DNA of 64,000 nt from Amycolatopsis nivea (GCF_004522235.1 NZ_SDLT01000009.1:1-64000); one strand, 5' to 3'. Counted from the stretch's first letter, positions 34,412 to 42,422 are shown. The notes: generated by a model not told the origin, from the letters alone. A program made the numbers and translations.

Positions 34412-35992
34412 GTGGATCCTGGGTTTGACCACTGGTTGACCGTCGGTTTCGAGCGCCGGGTCCTGGTGGTGGTGCGGACCGTGACGACGCTCAACCGGTT
34501 GCTCGACGTGCTCACGCTCTTCAGCGGCGACCACCGCGTCCAGACCGTTTTCACCTTCGACCGCGAGCGTCCGGCCATCCTCGGGGCAGGCGTGCCCCGG
34601 CTGCTGGAACAGCTGGGCGCCGCGGTGGTCCCGTGGCAGCAGGCGATCACGACCGAGTTCGACCTCGCGATCGCGGCCAGCGAAAACGACGATCTTCACC
34701 TGCTGCGCGCCCCGGTCGTCCTGCTGCCGCACGGGATCGGCCACCAGAAGTACTACCCCGGCAGTTCGGTCGTCGCCGGGCTCAACCCGGAACGGCTCGT
34801 GCACGACGGCAGGGTCGTCCCGGCGCTGATCGCCGTCGCGCACGCCGAGCAGCGCGACCAGCTCCGCGCGGCGAGCCCGGAGGCGGCCGAGCGCGCGGAG
34901 GTCGTCGGCGATCCGTGTCTCGACCGGCTCGTGGCCGGGGCGCACCGGGCGGCCGAGTACCGCGCGGCGCTGGCCGGACGGGGCAAGCGGCTCGTGACGA
35001 TCGCGTCCACCTGGGGTCCGTCGTCGGTTCTCGGACAGCGTCCCGACCTTCCGCTCCGGCTCGTCGCCGAACTGCCGGTCGACACCACCACGGTGTGCGC
35101 GATCCTGCATCCCGGCATCGCGGCGGCGCACAGCTCGTGGCAGCTTGACGCGTGGCTCGCCGAGGCGAAACAGGCTGGGCTGCTGGTGATCCCGTCCGAA
35201 ACCGGCTGGCAGGCCGCGGTGACCGCGTCCTCGTGCGTGATCGGGGACGAAAGTTCTGTGTCGCTCTACGCCGCCGCGCTGGATCGGCCGATGCTGATGG
35301 CCGGAAGTCCTTCTCCGGCAACAGTTCCCGGTTCTCCCGCCGCGATGCTGGCCGCGCGCACGGACCCGCTTGCCGCCGACGGTCCGCTGGCCGCGCAGAT
35401 CGACGACGCGATCGACCGGCATGTCCCGGGCAGCTACGAACCTGTTGCCAAGCAAGCGGTCGCGGTCCCCGGACGGTCGGCTGAGCTGTTGCGTGCCGCG
35501 TGCTACCGCTTGATGAAGCTGCCGGAGCCGAGCGGCCCCGCGGAATTCACCAGCTACCCGGTCACCTCACCGACCCGAACGGAACCGGTCGCGTTCATCG
35601 CCGGCATCCGCGAGCACGGGTCGACAGATGTGCTGGTCCGGCTGCCCGCGACCGAAGTGCCGCAGCAACTGCACCATCTGCACGTGATCGCGCACCACAC
35701 CCGCGCGTCGCTGCGCGAACTGTCGGCAGCCGCCATCGTGTTCACCGACGACGCCGAAGTCGACTTCCCCGACTGGGCTGCCGCCGTCCTCAAGCAGTGG
35801 CCGGACGCACAATTCGCTGCCGCCCGACTCGAAGACCGTTGCCTCGCCGCGGATCGCAGCGGCCGCCGTTACGAACTGGTCCCGGACTCCCGGCAGGTCG
35901 ACCCGCTGGCGGCAGTGTCGATGCTCTACTTAGGACGGACCGAACTCGACTTCGGCCGGAACCGGGTCAACGTAGCGATTCGAATTCGGTGA
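34412..35992 (+). CDS. GT-B-like protein (CDP-glycerol glycerophosphotransferase-like)
   Basis: 526 aa from GTG 34412, with GGAGAG 5 nt upstream. Two Rossmann-like halves: VLVVVRTVTTLNRLLDVLTL, HRVQTVFTFD, APVVLLPHGIGHQKYYPGS (PHG motif), and ASTWGPSSVLGQRPDLPLRL, CAILHPGIAAAHSSW, SSCVIGDESSVSLYAAALDR (the D-x-S-S-S-x-x-Y pattern of teichoic-acid type transferases). A C-terminal 170 residues are unassigned. Homologues are sometimes labelled translation initiation factor 2, which nothing here supports. Its last 26 nt overlap the convergent STAND gene. Confidence 0.65.
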   Translation: MDPGFDHWLTVGFERRVLVVVRTVTTLNRLLDVLTLFSGDHRVQTVFTFDRERPAILGAGVPRLLEQLGAAVVPWQQAITTEFDLAIAASENDDLHLLRAPVVLLPHGIGHQKYYPGSSVVAGLNPERLVHDGRVVPALIAVAHAEQRDQLRAASPEAAERAEVVGDPCLDRLVAGAHRAAEYRAALAGRGKRLVTIASTWGPSSVLGQRPDLPLRLVAELPVDTTTVCAILHPGIAAAHSSWQLDAWLAEAKQAGLLVIPSETGWQAAVTASSCVIGDESSVSLYAAALDRPMLMAGSPSPATVPGSPAAMLAARTDPLAADGPLAAQIDDAIDRHVPGSYEPVAKQAVAVPGRSAELLRAACYRLMKLPEPSGPAEFTSYPVTSPTRTEPVAFIAGIREHGSTDVLVRLPATEVPQQLHHLHVIAHHTRASLRELSAAAIVFTDDAEVDFPDWAAAVLKQWPDAQFAAARLEDRCLAADRSGRRYELVPDSRQVDPLAAVSMLYLGRTELDFGRNRVNVAIRIR

Positions 35993-38156
35993 TGTACTCG
36001 TTCGTCCGGGGATGACCGAGCTTCCAGGCGTCGCCGATCAACTGTCCCCACGCCGTCCGCGCAGCCTCCGGCCGGCCTTCCGCGGCAAGGATGCGCGCCT
36101 CGATTTCCCGGACTTCCCACTGGTATTGGTCCGCACCAGTGGATTTCAGCTCCGCGCGGGCACGGCTCCAGCACTCCCGGGCGCGCACCAGGTCGCCCAG
36201 CGCGAGGAACGCCCGCGCAGCCACCATGTCCAGCCGGCTGAGGTTGGCACCGGTCGCGTGCTGACGGCCGCTCTCGATCTCGGCCATCGCTTCCGCCGGG
36301 CGTCCGGCCTTGACCAGGACCGAAGCGAGCATCCGATGGTGAATGCCGAGCGCGTAGCCGTGTTCGAGATGCTGGTCGAGCGCGATGGCCTTCCGGAGCC
36401 AGACCTCGGCTTCAGCGAGCAAACTGGCGCGCTCCGCCGGACGCGCGTCGGCCTGTTCCTCGAAGAACCGCGCCCGGAACTCAGCCACCGATGATTGCAG
36501 CCGCTCCCGCCGCGCCGGACGGATGTTGACGGCCTCAGCCAACTCCCACGCCAGACGGAGATCGGCGTCTGCGGTGTCGAAAGCCCTTGCCAGGAAACAG
36601 GTTTTGGCCCGCATGGACAAGGTCCGCGCGTAAAGCGCCTGTGGCTCGCCACCGGCCAAGGCCGCCGCCGCGCGGACCGCGAGGTCGCTGATCTCGGCGT
36701 ACTCGCGCCACAGCCAGCGCCGGGTGATCAGCACTTCCAGCGCACCGGCGAGCTGGCACACCTCCACGTGCTTCCCCCGCCGGGCCGCGGCGCGCACCAC
36801 CTCGGTGATGAGCCCCAGATGCCGGTGCAGCCAGTCGAGCCGGTCCTCGGGGAGCGTCCACGACAGACCGGGCGGAACGACGTATTCGCGCAACCGCCCG
36901 GCATCCCCCGCGAGATCCGCGGCGACCGTTCGATCCCGGACATGGCTCAACAGCCGGAGAAACGCCGCGTGACGATCCGCGGGAAGCTTCGCCGCGTACT
37001 GAGATACCAGTGCGGTGAGCCGATGCCAGCCACCGACCTGCTCGGTCAGCATCGCACTGCGAACATCCTCGAAGACTTCGTCCGGCATCCCGAGATAGGC
37101 GACCGCGGTTTCCCGGGTGAACCAGTGCCCGGGAAACCCGGACAACAACGCGACCGCCTCGGCCGTTTCCGGCGCGAGCCTCGCGAAAGCCTGTTCCAGC
37201 GAGTCGTTGATGACGCCCTCAGCGTCCACGATCCCGTTCGCCTGGTAGCGCGCGAGCAGCCCGCTGACCGGATACGGCTCGCCACTGTGCCGCGCAAGGC
37301 TCAAGCCCACTTCACGAATCGCGGACGGCATCCGGCCGGACATCTCCAGCAGCGCGTCGGTCGCGCCGGGTTCCGCGTCAAGCCGGACCGCGCCGCAAAA
37401 GTAGGCAAGCATTTCCCGCGCACCCTCGTTCTCGAGGCCGCCCAACAGAATCGGCGCCGGATCGAGCGCGTCGAGGTCGCGGGTGCGAGCGGAGGAGGTC
37501 GCGAGCACGAGGTTCATCCGGAACGGACGGAACAGCTCGACCTCGCGCGCCGAACCGACGTTGTCGAGAATGACGGTGAACAACCGGGTCGCCAGCACGG
37601 AGCCGAACTGCTGGTCCAGACCAGCGTCGTCGGCCGCGATCTCGCCGCTGGGAATGCCCAGCTTCAGCAGCGCCTGCCGTTTGACGAGCGCCAGATCGAC
37701 GACCGCGCCAGTACGCGATTCCGCGACGTCGATCTCGATCCAGCCGCCAGGGAACCGATCCCGCACGAGCCCGGCGATCTGCCGGGCAAGCTCGGTCTTC
37801 CCGGACCCGACCGCCCCGTAAATAAGACAAACCCCGGATTGGCGCGGCTCCCGAAGATGCTCGGCATGATTGAAAAACCGCTCAACACCCTCGACGACGG
37901 GCGGCCGCTGCCCCGCGGCATTCAACACCGCGACGGCTTCCATCAGCTCCGCACAAAACCCAGGATCGTCCTGACAAGCAGCCAACACCTGCCCGCGAAG
38001 CTCCGCCACAGAAACCGGCCCGGACCCGAACTTCGCCCCGAACTTGGCCCTGGCGATGCCCGCCAGCTGCCCCAGCCCCTTGTCGACCCGCCCGACCAAG
38101 GCGGTGGCCAGCAGTTTTGCCGCCTCACTGGAAAACACCGCAACCGCGTCGATCAA
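35967..38156 (-). CDS. STAND-class NTPase with C-terminal TPR-like repeats
   Basis: 729 aa. Residues 1-100: helical N-terminal segment of unknown type (SSEAAKLLATALVGRVDKGL), the position where effectors sit. Walker A YGAVGSGKTE (113-122), Walker B-like LFTVILDNVGS (D198), LVLATSSARTRDL (sensor 1 position) and winged-helix region about 320-400 (PETAEAVALLSGFPGHWFTR). From about 450 to the end: helical TPR-like repeats (AGRPAEAMAEIESGRQHATG, LGDLVRARECWSRARAELKS). NB-ARC/SWACOS layout: a ligand-gated switch ATPase. Regulator or defence protein; the effector is not evident. Confidence 0.82.
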   Translation of the reverse strand: MIDAVAVFSSEAAKLLATALVGRVDKGLGQLAGIARAKFGAKFGSGPVSVAELRGQVLAACQDDPGFCAELMEAVAVLNAAGQRPPVVEGVERFFNHAEHLREPRQSGVCLIYGAVGSGKTELARQIAGLVRDRFPGGWIEIDVAESRTGAVVDLALVKRQALLKLGIPSGEIAADDAGLDQQFGSVLATRLFTVILDNVGSAREVELFRPFRMNLVLATSSARTRDLDALDPAPILLGGLENEGAREMLAYFCGAVRLDAEPGATDALLEMSGRMPSAIREVGLSLARHSGEPYPVSGLLARYQANGIVDAEGVINDSLEQAFARLAPETAEAVALLSGFPGHWFTRETAVAYLGMPDEVFEDVRSAMLTEQVGGWHRLTALVSQYAAKLPADRHAAFLRLLSHVRDRTVAADLAGDAGRLREYVVPPGLSWTLPEDRLDWLHRHLGLITEVVRAAARRGKHVEVCQLAGALEVLITRRWLWREYAEISDLAVRAAAALAGGEPQALYARTLSMRAKTCFLARAFDTADADLRLAWELAEAVNIRPARRERLQSSVAEFRARFFEEQADARPAERASLLAEAEVWLRKAIALDQHLEHGYALGIHHRMLASVLVKAGRPAEAMAEIESGRQHATGANLSRLDMVAARAFLALGDLVRARECWSRARAELKSTGADQYQWEVREIEARILAAEGRPEAARTAWGQLIGDAWKLGHPRTNEYITEFESLR

Positions 38157-38248
38157 GCCCCACCCCTAGTTCCTGGTACGCGCGAAACCACGCTAGCAGT
38201 GCGCGGTGTGCACGTCACCCCACGTCACACTCCCCGAGCCAGCCAGTA

Positions 38249-38297
38249 CGTGAGGGCCACCCTCATTGACTCTGATTCCCTCAGGGTTCCCCTCACG
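38249..38297. repeat. Intergenic palindromic repeat (GTGAAGG family), imperfect
   Basis: CGTGAGGGCCACCCTCA paired imperfectly with TCAGGGTTCCCCTCACG around TTGACTCTGATTCCC. First of two tandem copies upstream of the STAND gene. Confidence 0.7.
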
Positions 38298-38311
38298 CAC
38301 CTCCCCGCGCG

Positions 38312-38362
38312 CCGTGAAGGGCTCCTTCACGGACTTAGATTCCCTCAAGGAGCCCTTCACGG
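38312..38362. repeat. Intergenic palindromic repeat (GTGAAGG family), perfect arms
   Basis: CCGTGAAGGGCTCCTT (38312-38327) and AAGGAGCCCTTCACGG (38347-38362) form perfect 16-bp arms; an alternative short hairpin GTGAAGG/CCTTCAC is nested in the left arm. Same family as positions 1, 11069, 38249 and 63005. Confidence 0.8.
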
Positions 38363-38400
38363 ACCACCCCCGCCCGGCTCGCCATCGGGATTGCCGCCCC

Positions 38401-38477
38401 AATGCGGCATTGGGTGCATCCCACGCACCGAACGCCACATTGGGTGCATCCGACGCACCCAATGCCACATTGGGGCG
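38401..38477. repeat. 30-bp tandem repeat, 2.6 copies
   Basis: Units start at 38401, 38431 and 38461 (truncated). Each begins AATGCGGCATTGGGTGCATC or a near variant (AACGCCACATTGGGTGCATC, AATGCCACATTGGGG) and ends ACGCACC. Non-coding; each unit has a CCAATG...CATTGG inner symmetry. Confidence 0.85.
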
Positions 38478-38495
38478 CTAGCCACCACCCAAACC

Positions 38496-38783
38496 GCAGC
38501 CGATGCACCCGCGATAGAGGCACCCAGCCCGCCCCCGCAGCCGATGCACCCGCGATAGAGGCACCCAGCCCGCCCCCGCAGCCGATGCACCCGCGATAGA
38601 GGCACCCAGCCCGCCCCCGCAGCCGATGCACCCGCGATAGAGGCACCCAGCCCGCCCCCGCAGCCGATGCACCCGCGATAGAGGCACCCAGCCCGCCCCC
38701 GCAGCCGATGCACCCGCGATAGAGGCACCCAGCCCGCCCCCGCAGCCGATGCACCCAACCATCGAGGCACCCAGCCCCTCCCC
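38496..38783. repeat. 41-bp tandem repeat, six identical units plus one degenerate
   Basis: Identical units begin at 38496, 38537, 38578, 38619, 38660 and 38701 (each starts GCAGCCGATGCACCCGCGAT, then AGAGGCACCCAGCCCGCCCC and one C); a seventh at 38742 has several changes (CAACCATCG for CGCGATAG) and runs into the hairpin element. The period is not a multiple of three, so the long open frames here are artefacts. Single copies related to the degenerate unit precede the other two hairpin elements (48950 and 58541). Confidence 0.95.
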
Positions 38784-38784
38784 C

Positions 38785-38890
38785 GCACCCCGATACGAAG
38801 CCTCCCTGCGGGCGGCGGGTGCTTGTCAAGGCATCTTTCCCGCCTTGACAAGCACCCGCCGCCCGTCAGCACAATCGGGCTTCGGGGTGC
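38785..38890. repeat. Long hairpin element, copy 1
   Basis: Outer stem GCACCCCGA (38785-38793) with TTCGGGGTGC (38881-38890). Inner stem 38809-38832 with 38842-38865, 24 bp, perfect; loop ATCTTTCCC. The inner 15-16 bp (GGGTGCTTGTCAAGGC) are identical in all three copies; the lower 8 bp here are CGGGCGGC paired with GCCGCCCG. Lies between the 3' end of the response-regulator gene and the repeat field. No T run, so not a standard terminator. Confidence 0.9.
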
Positions 38891-38923
38891 CCCACGCAAC
38901 CACGGCCCGCAAGCCAACGGCGA

Positions 38924-39559
38924 TCACGGCAACAACCGCTGCTCCTTAGCCACAGCAACAGCCCCAGCCCGAGTATCCACCCCCAACTTCTCATAAATCC
39001 GCCCCAAATGCGTCTTAACCGTAGCCTCGCTGATAAACAACCGCCGAGCGATCTCCCGATTCCCCACCCCCTGCGCCAACTGTTCGAGAATATCCCGCTC
39101 CCGATCAGTCAACGCAGGCCGAGGCGCCCGCAACTGCGCCATCATCCGGTCCGCCACCGGTGCCGACAACGCAGTCCGCCCAGCCGCAGCCGCCCGAATA
39201 GCCGCATACAGCTCATCCGCCGACTCAGCCTTCAGCAAATACCCCGTAGCCCCGGCCGCAATAGAACGAGTGATATCAGCGTCAGTGTCATAAGTAGTCA
39301 ACACCAAAACCCGAGGCGGCTCAGCAACAGCACGAATGCGTCGAATAGCCTCCACCCCGTCCATTCCGTCACCCAGCTGCAAATCCATCAACACGACATC
39401 CGGCCGCAACGCAGCAGCGAGATTGATCGCCTCCTGCCCAGTCGCGGCCTCGCCGATGACCTCGATCCCGCCCGCGCCGGCCAGCAGCGCACGCAGACCG
39501 GCGCGGACCATGGCGTGGTCGTCGCACAGCACGACGCGGATGAGCTGGTCGTCAGACAT
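38924..39559 (-). CDS. NarL-family response regulator (SenR-like)
   Basis: 211 aa. Receiver domain: acidic pair D13-D14 (LCDDH), phospho-acceptor D59 (DVVLMDLQLGD), conserved Thr/Lys (VLTTYDTDAD, YLLKAES). C-terminal LuxR HTH: TDRERDILEQLAQGVGNREI, FISEATVKTHLGRIYEKLGV. Start overlaps the end of the sensor kinase gene by 8 nt, so co-translated. With the divergent HbpS-like gene this is the arrangement of the SenS-SenR/HbpS heme and redox-sensing system of Streptomyces. The 3' half uses many T-ending codons, unlike the 5' part of the kinase. Confidence 0.92.
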   Translation of the reverse strand: MSDDQLIRVVLCDDHAMVRAGLRALLAGAGGIEVIGEAATGQEAINLAAALRPDVVLMDLQLGDGMDGVEAIRRIRAVAEPPRVLVLTTYDTDADITRSIAAGATGYLLKAESADELYAAIRAAAAGRTALSAPVADRMMAQLRAPRPALTDRERDILEQLAQGVGNREIARRLFISEATVKTHLGRIYEKLGVDTRAGAVAVAKEQRLLP

Positions 39560-40670
39560 GGCTTGGTCCCAACGGAATCGCGGCTGAGATGGCGGTGCCC
39601 TGCCCGGGCGCGGATTCGACAGTCAACCGGCCGCCGAGCTGCGTTGCCCGCGCGCGCATGGCGGGCAGGCCATGACCGCGGCCGTCGGCGCTCGGGGCGG
39701 ACGGGTCGAAACCGCGGCCGTCGTCGGTGATGTCCAGCACGACCTCATCGTCTAGGTAGGTGAGAGTGATCGCCACTCCCGACGCGTCGGCGTGTTCGCG
39801 GGCGTTGGCCAGCGCGCCCTGCGCGATCCGCACCAAAGTGGACTGCACCCGGCTGGGCAGCGGCCGAGCGGGCCCGTCGACCTGTACGCGCACCGGCTGC
39901 GGTTCGCGTTCGGCGACGTTCCGGAGGGCTTCCTCGACCGAGTGCCCGTCGAGGTCGGCGGGAGCCAGGTCCTGGACGAGACCGCGGGCTTCGGCCAGGT
40001 TTCGCGTGCCGATCTGTTGTGCCGCATGCAAATGCTCGCGCGCCAGGTCCGGATCGGCCCACGCGCGGTCGGCCGCCTGCAGCAGCATCGCCTGACTGGA
40101 CAGACCTTGCGCGAGCGCGTCGTGGATCTCGCGCGACAGCCGTTGGCGTTCGTCCAGCATCCCCGCGCGGCGCTCGGTTTCCCGCAACCGCACCGCCTGC
40201 CGACGCAGGTACGTGATCACCGCGGCAGTCACCGCGGCGACGGCCACCGGCACGATCGTCAGGTTCGGGTCGAAGCCGGTCGAGAGCCGGTTCTGCGAGA
40301 TCACCACGAGCGCCGTTACCAGCGTGACCAGTACTAACGCCGGTCCGGTCGGCAGCGTGCGCAGGCCGGTGACGAACAGCGGGACCGCGCACCACGCGAA
40401 GCTCGGCGCGAGCAGCACCAGCACCACCCACAGCACGGTCACGACGGTCAGCCAGCCGAGATACGGCACGGTGACCTGCTCGGGCCCGGTGACCCGCAGC
40501 ACCAGGCCGACCGCGTAGACCGCCGCCAGGCAACCGGTCAGCGCGATCACCCAGGGCGCGGCCGGTTCGCCGTGGTGGTGGTCGAGGAAGCGCACGATCG
40601 ACGCGACCAGCAGCAGGAAGAACGCCGTGTGCATGGTCGCGGCGAGCCACCGCGCGTCCCGATCGGTCAT
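39552..40670 (-). CDS. NarL-family sensor histidine kinase (SenS-like)
   Basis: 372 aa from ATG 40670; a longer frame to 40817 would run into the divergent promoter. Five to six hydrophobic helices in residues about 10-156, then HisKA_3 with H183 (LSREIHDALAQGLSSQ) and an HATPase_c domain (ALANAREHADASGVAITLTY, DDGRGFDPSAPSADGRGHGL). SenS of Streptomyces also has a multi-helix sensor domain that contacts secreted HbpS. Encoded with the response regulator; divergent from the HbpS-like gene. Confidence 0.92.
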   Translation of the reverse strand: MTDRDARWLAATMHTAFFLLLVASIVRFLDHHHGEPAAPWVIALTGCLAAVYAVGLVLRVTGPEQVTVPYLGWLTVVTVLWVVLVLLAPSFAWCAVPLFVTGLRTLPTGPALVLVTLVTALVVISQNRLSTGFDPNLTIVPVAVAAVTAAVITYLRRQAVRLRETERRAGMLDERQRLSREIHDALAQGLSSQAMLLQAADRAWADPDLAREHLHAAQQIGTRNLAEARGLVQDLAPADLDGHSVEEALRNVAEREPQPVRVQVDGPARPLPSRVQSTLVRIAQGALANAREHADASGVAITLTYLDDEVVLDITDDGRGFDPSAPSADGRGHGLPAMRARATQLGGRLTVESAPGQGTAISAAIPLGPSHV

Positions 40671-40855
40671 CGCCGCCCTCCGTTTTTCCGGTCCCACATC
40701 GAGCCTGACCTGTGCCAACCCGGTCGGCATCAGCCGATCGGATGACCCGAGTGTCGGCCGTTCCGCGCCGCGAGGCGAGCCGAGACTCCGATCCGGTGAA
40801 GGCGGTCCCGGACGCACGATGAATCCATCAAGCCGGACAAGCCAAGGAGCACCCG

Positions 40856-41425
40856 ATGAAGAACTTCACCGCCAAGACCCGCGTCGCCACCGTCGTCGGC
40901 GGGCTCGCCGTGATCGGAGCCGCCACGACCGGCGCGCTGGCCGCCAACGCCGCCACCCCGGCCGCCCCGGCCGCCACCGCCGCGGCCGCCGCCGCTCCCG
41001 CCCAGGCCGCGCCGAAGGGGCTGGTCCAGACCACGCACCTCTCAATCGCCGCCGCGCAGAAGGCCGCGCAGGCCGCGCTCGACGCCGCCGAGAAGGCGGG
41101 CCAGAAGGTGTCGGTCGCGGTGGTCGACCGCGACGGCAACACCATCGTGACCCTGCGCGGCGACGGCGCCGGCCCGCAGTCGTACTCGTCGGCGGAGGAG
41201 AAGGCGTTCACCGCGGTCGCGTGGAACGCCAAGACCTCGGAACTGACCGGCCGGCTGCAGCAGGCCCCGACCCTGAAGGACATCAAGGGCACCCTGTTCC
41301 TCGCCGGAGCGGTCCCGGTGGACGCGAACAACGCCCCGATCGCGGCGGTCGGCGTGGCAGGCGCGCCGTCGGGTGCGCAGGACGAGACCTTCGCCCAGGC
41401 CGGGGTGGACGCGCTCGGCAAGTAA
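40856..41425 (+). CDS. Secreted heme-binding protein, HbpS/GlcG family (DUF336)
   Basis: 189 aa. Signal peptide (RVATVVGGLAVIGAATTGAL, cut near AANA-A), an Ala/Pro-rich linker to about 53, then a GlcG/HbpS-like domain: LSIAAAQKAAQAALDAAEKA, VSVAVVDRDGNTIVTLRGDG, AEEKAFTAVAWNAKTSELTG, GTLFLAGAVPV. HbpS of Streptomyces reticuli is an octameric heme-degrading/sensing protein that activates SenS. Divergent from a two-component system, as expected for that module; 185 bp promoter gap. Confidence 0.9.
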   Translation: MKNFTAKTRVATVVGGLAVIGAATTGALAANAATPAAPAATAAAAAAPAQAAPKGLVQTTHLSIAAAQKAAQAALDAAEKAGQKVSVAVVDRDGNTIVTLRGDGAGPQSYSSAEEKAFTAVAWNAKTSELTGRLQQAPTLKDIKGTLFLAGAVPVDANNAPIAAVGVAGAPSGAQDETFAQAGVDALGK

Positions 41426-41577
41426 GCGGCGAGCCGCCACGACAGGGACATTTCGGGATACGCTGGCTGGACAATGCGCCGCCCGGACCCGAAATACCCT
41501 GCGCTGCAACGAAATTCGTACCCGCAGCCGAGTTCCGGTGCGGTTTCCTGCTCGACCTAACGGAGGGGACTTTCCTG

Positions 41578-42351
41578 GTGACTGAACCGAAGCGGGTTGC
41601 CGTGGTGACCGGAGCCGGACGGGGAATCGGGCTGGCGATCGTCCGGGCACTGGTCGAGGACGGGTACGCCGTCGTCGCGGCGAGCCGGACAGTCACCCCC
41701 TCGCTGAAGGAGCTGACCCCGGACGCTCTCGGGGCCGATCTGGGCGACCCGGACGAGCCGGCGCGGGTCGTGCAGCACGCGCTCGATCAGCACGGCGGGA
41801 TCGATCTGCTGGTCAACAACGTCGCGGGCACCTCGAATCCGCCCGGCGGGTTCCTCGAACTCGACGACGAGGCGTGGCTGCACACGTTCAACGTCACGTT
41901 CCTGTCGAACGTCCGCGCCACGCGAGCCGCCTTGGCGAGCCTGCTCGAACGCCGGGGCGCGGTGGTCAACATCAGCTCGGTGAACGCCAAGGTGCCGCAG
42001 CCGCGGCTGGTCGCGCAGTCGGCGGTCAAGGCCGCGGTGACGAACCTCGGCAAGGCGCTGGCGGAGGAGTTCGGCGGACGCGGCCTGCGCGTGAACACGA
42101 TCTCGCCCGGCCCGGTGTGGACCGACCTGTGGACCTCGCCCGGCGGCCCAGGGGACCAGCTCGCCCGGCGCGCGGGGAGCGGGCTGGCGGAGTTCAAGGA
42201 CCGGCTTCCCGCCGCGGTGGGGCTTTCGACGGGCGAGTTCGCTGATCCGGAGGAGGTCGCGGCCTTGGTGGTGTTCCTGGCTTCGGGGAAGGTCGCGAAC
42301 ATGAGCGGTGCGGATCTCGTGCTCGACGGCGGGATGACGAAAACCGTCTGA
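41578..42351 (+). CDS. SDR family oxidoreductase lacking the catalytic tyrosine
   Basis: 257 aa from GTG 41578 with GGAGGGG 9 nt upstream. Cofactor motif VVTGAGRGIGLAIV (9-22), NNVAG (80-84), catalytic-region Ser in VVNISSVNAKV (S133/S134), K151. The expected Tyr four residues before Lys is Gln (Q147 in LVAQSAVKAA), which should abolish or change normal SDR chemistry. C-terminal NMSGADLVLDGGMTKTV is normal. No operon partner: 152 bp separate it from the HbpS-like gene and the following gene is convergent. Confidence 0.88.
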   Translation: MTEPKRVAVVTGAGRGIGLAIVRALVEDGYAVVAASRTVTPSLKELTPDALGADLGDPDEPARVVQHALDQHGGIDLLVNNVAGTSNPPGGFLELDDEAWLHTFNVTFLSNVRATRAALASLLERRGAVVNISSVNAKVPQPRLVAQSAVKAAVTNLGKALAEEFGGRGLRVNTISPGPVWTDLWTSPGGPGDQLARRAGSGLAEFKDRLPAAVGLSTGEFADPEEVAALVVFLASGKVANMSGADLVLDGGMTKTV

Positions 42352-42422
42352 CCAGTCCAGACGACACTGTCCGTCAACCCGCTAGGAGGCGGCGCGCCTC
42401 GCCCCCGGACGGCCGCGAACCC

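Noticed and set aside
38496..38741. CRISPR-like array
   Set aside because: The 41-bp units are directly tandem with no spacers and no cas genes are nearby.
38809..38865. Reading the long hairpins as ordinary rho-independent terminators
   Set aside because: No T run follows on either strand, the loop and core are conserved in sequence, and the element has an outer stem; termination may still be a side effect.
38335..38917. Overlapping ORFs of about 160-190 codons with a 41-residue repeat
   Set aside because: They exist only because the 41-bp repeat has no stop in several frames; the repeated peptide cycles through all three frames.
42347..42363. Hairpin GTCTG/CAGAC after the SDR gene as a terminator
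   Set aside because: Only five base pairs and it includes the last coding bases; too weak to call.
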